This document shows positions 4,951 to 7,055 of a stretch of 7,055 nucleotides of DNA, in pieces. The DNA is taken from positions 1 through 7,055 of the forward strand of contig CBIHON010000091.1 in NCBI GenBank assembly GCA_966211965.1, given 5' to 3'. The stretch comes from CBIHON01 sp966211965 (GTDB lineage Bacteria; Pseudomonadota; Gammaproteobacteria; Burkholderiales; Burkholderiaceae_D). The notes under the pieces are model-generated. The model had not been told where the DNA came from and searched no databases. It was given only the letters and a program-made list of their open reading frames with translations. The position numbers were made by a program, and so were the translations under genes. Position 1 is the stretch's first letter. Each line of letters starts with the position of its first letter.

Positions 4951-6367
4951 CCTATCGTCTCCAAGTCGCCATGTTCTTCGGCCGCGTCCCGCTGCTCAGC
5001 CACAAAGGGATACTGACGTAGCTCTGTTTGAAACTGCTGCCAGCCGTCGTCCCGCCAAACGATGTCCAATCCCTCCTCATGCAATTGCACGCGTTCGATC
5101 AACAGTCGCACGATGCGTTGCTGCTCGACGGGAAACAAGTGCTCCTATACCGTTCCCATCTGGCGCATGGCGACCAGGACCGCCGGTTCGTCCAGTTCTT
5201 CCTGTTCCATCGCCCTGGCAGCTTGCCATACGCCGGCGATCATCTCCGGCTCCTGCAGCAGCCGATGCACTTGGGCCAGCACCGCCGCCTCGATTTCCGC
5301 CGCCGGCAAGGTGCCGGCATTGCGCCGCCCGGCGTCCGCGGCAGCGCCGGCGGCCAGGCGCTTGTCCAGGTACGGGACGTAGTAGCGGTAGCGCTTGCCG
5401 TTTTTCTTTTGCGTAAAACTCGGCAGCATGCGTTGCCCATCCTGCGTGTAAAGCAGGCCCGCCAGCAATGCTGGCGCGGCGGTATGCCGCTCCGGACTGC
5501 CTTTTTGCGCACCTCGATGCGAGCATGCACTGCCGCCCATAGCGCCGGCGTCACGATTGCTTCGTGCTGCCCTGGATAGGAGACGCCGTGATTGCTGATT
5601 TCTCCCAGGTACAAACGATTGCGCAGCATCTTGAATAAATGCTGCTGATCGATTACGCGGCCGGTGCGGTAACGGCCGGATTGCGTAACCCAGGATTTGG
5701 TGGTGCGCCCTTCGATTTGCAATTCGCGCGCCAGTTGCGCCGCAGATCCATGTTCGGCGTAGCGCGCAAAAATCTCGCGCACCAATGCCGCTTCCGCTTC
5801 GTTGATCACGAGCTTCTTGTCCTTGATGTCGTAACCCAGAGGCGGCACGCCGCCCATCCACATGCCCTTGGCCTTGCTTGCCGCCAGCTTGTCACGGATG
5901 CGTTCGCCGGTTACTTCGCGCTCGAACTGTGCGAACGACAGCAGGATATTGAGCGTCAGGCGCCCCATGCTGGTGGTAGTGTTGAATTGCTGCGTGACCG
6001 ACACGAAAGTCACGCCATGGGCGTCGAACAAATCGACGATCCGGGCGAAATCGGCCAGCGAGCGCGACAAGCGGTCAATCTTGTAGACCACCACCACGTC
6101 GACGCGGCCCTCTTCGATGTCGGCTAACAAGCGTTTCAATGCCGGCCGGTTCATATTGCCGCCGGAAAAACCGCCATCGTCGTAGCCATCGTCGGCGGAG
6201 ATCCAGCCTTCATGCTTTTGGCTGGCGATGAACGCGAGTGCGGCATCGCGCTGAGCTTCGAGGCTGTTGTATTCTTGCTCTAGTCCTTCGTCGGTGGATT
6301 TGCGGGTATAGACAGCGCAGCGGCGTTTCGGCGTAGTGGAAGGCTGGCGAGACGGAGCGATAGTCAT
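4947..6367 (-). pseudogene. Large serine recombinase, broken by a frameshift and an amber stop
   Basis: The N-terminal resolvase domain is intact: RRCAVYTRKSTDEGLEQE with nucleophile S24 after R22, KIDRLSRS (96-103), and MGRLTLNILLSFAQFEREVTGERI, then MGGVPPLGYD leading into the recombinase domain. At the A5 run (plus-strand T5, 5512-5516, about residue 284) one base appears lost; restoring it joins VRKK to GSPERHTAAPALLAGLLYTQ in the next frame. The C-terminal part continues through RYRYYVP, meets TAG at 5147-5145 (codon 408 of the restored frame, probably a former TGG Trp), and resumes in the same frame as EHLFPVEQQRIVRLLIERVQ to TGA 4949-4947. The 1421 nt are one base short of 474 codons, so one frameshift suffices. 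The residual 375-aa product keeps the catalytic domain but lacks the rest of the C-terminal DNA-binding part. The ATG at 6367 overlaps the DUF2924 stop. Confidence 0.92.
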
Positions 6368-6828
6368 GCTTGTCCTTTCCTTCGTTCGCGGCTGGTGGGC
6401 TTCAAGCCGAAAAACACCGGCCCGGAATACGACGTGCCGGTAATTGCCCGGGCAACCGCGGACAGGCTTTTGTAAGGATGTCCGTCGAGTTCGAAGCAGC
6501 CGTCGGCCAATACGGCGACGCGGTAAGTCAAGCCATTGAATTCGCGCACCAGCACTGTGCCGGGGGCAAGTTGGGTTTCCGAACGGCGCTTTTGATTGGG
6601 GACATCGCCGGTCTCGCCGATCTTTTCCAGCTTGCGGCGCAAGGCGGCGGACAAGCCGCCGAACGCGCGCTCCTGCAATTTGTAGGCGATGCGGCTTTCG
6701 ATGTACGCGCGCTGGTGATGGCCAGGCCGGCGCTCGAAAAATTCATCCCATAGCGCCCACAGGTTTTCCATGGGCAGACTGGGCAATTGCGCGATTTGCG
6801 CGGAAATGGTGTGTGCGGGTGCCGTCAA
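6364..6828 (-). CDS. DUF2924 family protein (serine-recombinase partner)
   Basis: The product is 154 aa. The C-terminal two thirds carry the DUF2924 pattern: LAPGTVLVREFNG (87-99), YRVAVLADGCFELDGHPYKSLSAVARAITG (102-131) and GPVFFGL (136-142). The N-terminal half is helical (LPMENLWALWDEFF, then YIESRIAYKLQERAFGGL). Such proteins are regularly encoded just upstream of large serine recombinases in proteobacterial genomes; their function is not established, but the pairing suggests an accessory DNA-binding or regulatory role. TTG 6828 is the start, supported by AAGGAG 7 bases upstream. The stop overlaps the recombinase ATG (ATGA, 6367-6364). It is the only gene of the operon without visible damage. 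Confidence 0.88.
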   Translation of the reverse strand: MTAPAHTISAQIAQLPSLPMENLWALWDEFFERRPGHHQRAYIESRIAYKLQERAFGGLSAALRRKLEKIGETGDVPNQKRRSETQLAPGTVLVREFNGLTYRVAVLADGCFELDGHPYKSLSAVARAITGTSYSGPVFFGLKPTSRERRKGQA

Positions 6829-7004
6829 TTCCGAACTCCTTGTGTGTCAGACGGGTTCGTAGTAACGCTCTGGTGGCCGGTAAAGCCAAGAGAAATATCT
6901 CTCGGCTCTTGAGTGATTGTGTCAGCGTGGCCGGCGCGCATGCGCAGGATCGCGGTGACGAGCAGTTCGGCGATTTCGCACAATGGATGCCGAGGTACTA
7001 TCTG
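6825..7004 (-). pseudogene. 5'-truncated small hypothetical gene, first of the recombinase operon
   Basis: An open frame of 59 codons enters from the terminal repeat and ends at TGA 6827-6825, overlapping the DUF2924 TTG start (TTGA). It reads IVPRHPLCEIAELLVTAILRMRAGH, then a polar tail ending DTQGVRN. A leading EIAELL...ILRMRA helix with a polar tail recalls the small unnamed proteins that precede DUF2924 in similar modules; this is from memory of the layout, not a recognised domain. The native start and promoter are missing. By chance the 51-bp repeat is 17 whole codons and open in this frame, with a GTG at 7055, so a 76-aa hybrid could be read. Confidence 0.5.
6836..6841 (-). promoter_or_regulatory. 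Shine-Dalgarno supporting a TTG start for the DUF2924 gene
   Basis: AAGGAG on the minus strand lies 7 bases before TTG 6828, inside the end of the upstream gene. The nearest in-frame ATG (MENLW) would lose 19 residues and has no better site, so the TTG is preferred. Confidence 0.65.
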
Positions 7005-7055
7005 ACAGCCTGTTTGAAAATGAGATTTTATTGAAGTCCGAACAAGTCTAATCAC
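7005..7055 (+). repeat. Right copy of the 51-bp inverted terminal repeat
   Basis: This is the exact reverse complement of 3-53. Read rightwards out of the window it begins ACAGCCTGTTTGAAAATGAG. Identity stops at 7004/7005; the bases just inside the two copies (CTTTT on the left read outwards, TATCTG on the right) differ, so no target duplication links the two junctions. Read into the window it contains TAAAAT (plus-strand ATTTTA, 7025-7030), a possible -10, but no matching -35. The right copy cuts the first gene of the recombinase operon. Confidence 0.85.

Noticed and set aside
4832..5416. 194-aa plus-strand open frame opposite the recombinase
   Set aside because: Arg/Pro/Ala-rich composition with no domain; it is antisense to the recombinase C-terminus and the helix-turn-helix gene, which have clear family motifs.
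5639..6127. 162-aa plus-strand open frame
   Set aside because: It lies entirely antisense to the recombinase catalytic domain and shows no motif of its own.
1..7055. Circular element or plasmid
   Set aside because: The window ends share an inverted, not a direct, repeat, and no replication gene or origin is visible.

Overview
The window carries an integron platform (positions 54-2708), a short chromosomal-type stretch (2824-4272) and a decayed serine-recombinase operon (4464-7004). All of it is bracketed by a perfect 51-bp inverted repeat at the two outer ends (3-53 and 7005-7055). The IntI1-like integrase, the HU protein and the DUF2924/recombinase module suggest a proteobacterium, most likely a beta- or gamma-proteobacterium. 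No rRNA or housekeeping marker is present to settle this.

Integron. The integrase gene reads rightwards from a GTG at 1707. The cassette array reads leftwards from attI (about 1569-1640). Three complete cassettes lie at 1574-993, 992-558 and 557-83, encoding a TPR protein, a four-helix membrane protein and an NTF2/SnoaL-like protein. Each ends in a 57-60 bp attC site (1043-987, 611-552, 133-77). The R'' box of each attC is complementary to the first bases of its own cassette (7/7, 6/7 and 7/7), which fixes the cassette boundaries. A fourth cassette begins at 82 and is cut off at 53 by the terminal repeat. Between integrase and array is a perfect LexA-type box (CTGT-N8-ACAG, 1680-1695). Two leftward promoter candidates could drive the cassettes: one inside intI (TATAAT at 1794-1789), at the place where class 1 integrons keep Pc, and one whose 16-bp spacer is exactly the LexA box.

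Middle. Downstream of intI, in the same direction, come a complete HU-family DNA-binding protein gene (2824-3108) and a 324-aa predicted lipoprotein of unknown function (3298-4272).

Recombinase operon, reading leftwards from 7004. It holds a 5'-truncated small hypothetical gene, an intact DUF2924 gene, a large serine recombinase, and a ParB-like helix-turn-helix gene. Each stop codon overlaps the next start codon (TTGA, ATGA, ATGA), which suggests translational coupling. The operon is damaged: the repeat has removed its 5' end, the recombinase has a one-base loss in an A-run plus an in-frame amber stop, and the last gene has an extra G in a G7 run.

The window reads as an accessory region shaped by cassette capture, insertion of a repeated element on both sides and decay of a second recombination module. 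The most interesting part is the control region between intI and the cassettes, where one LexA site could switch the integrase and the cassettes together.
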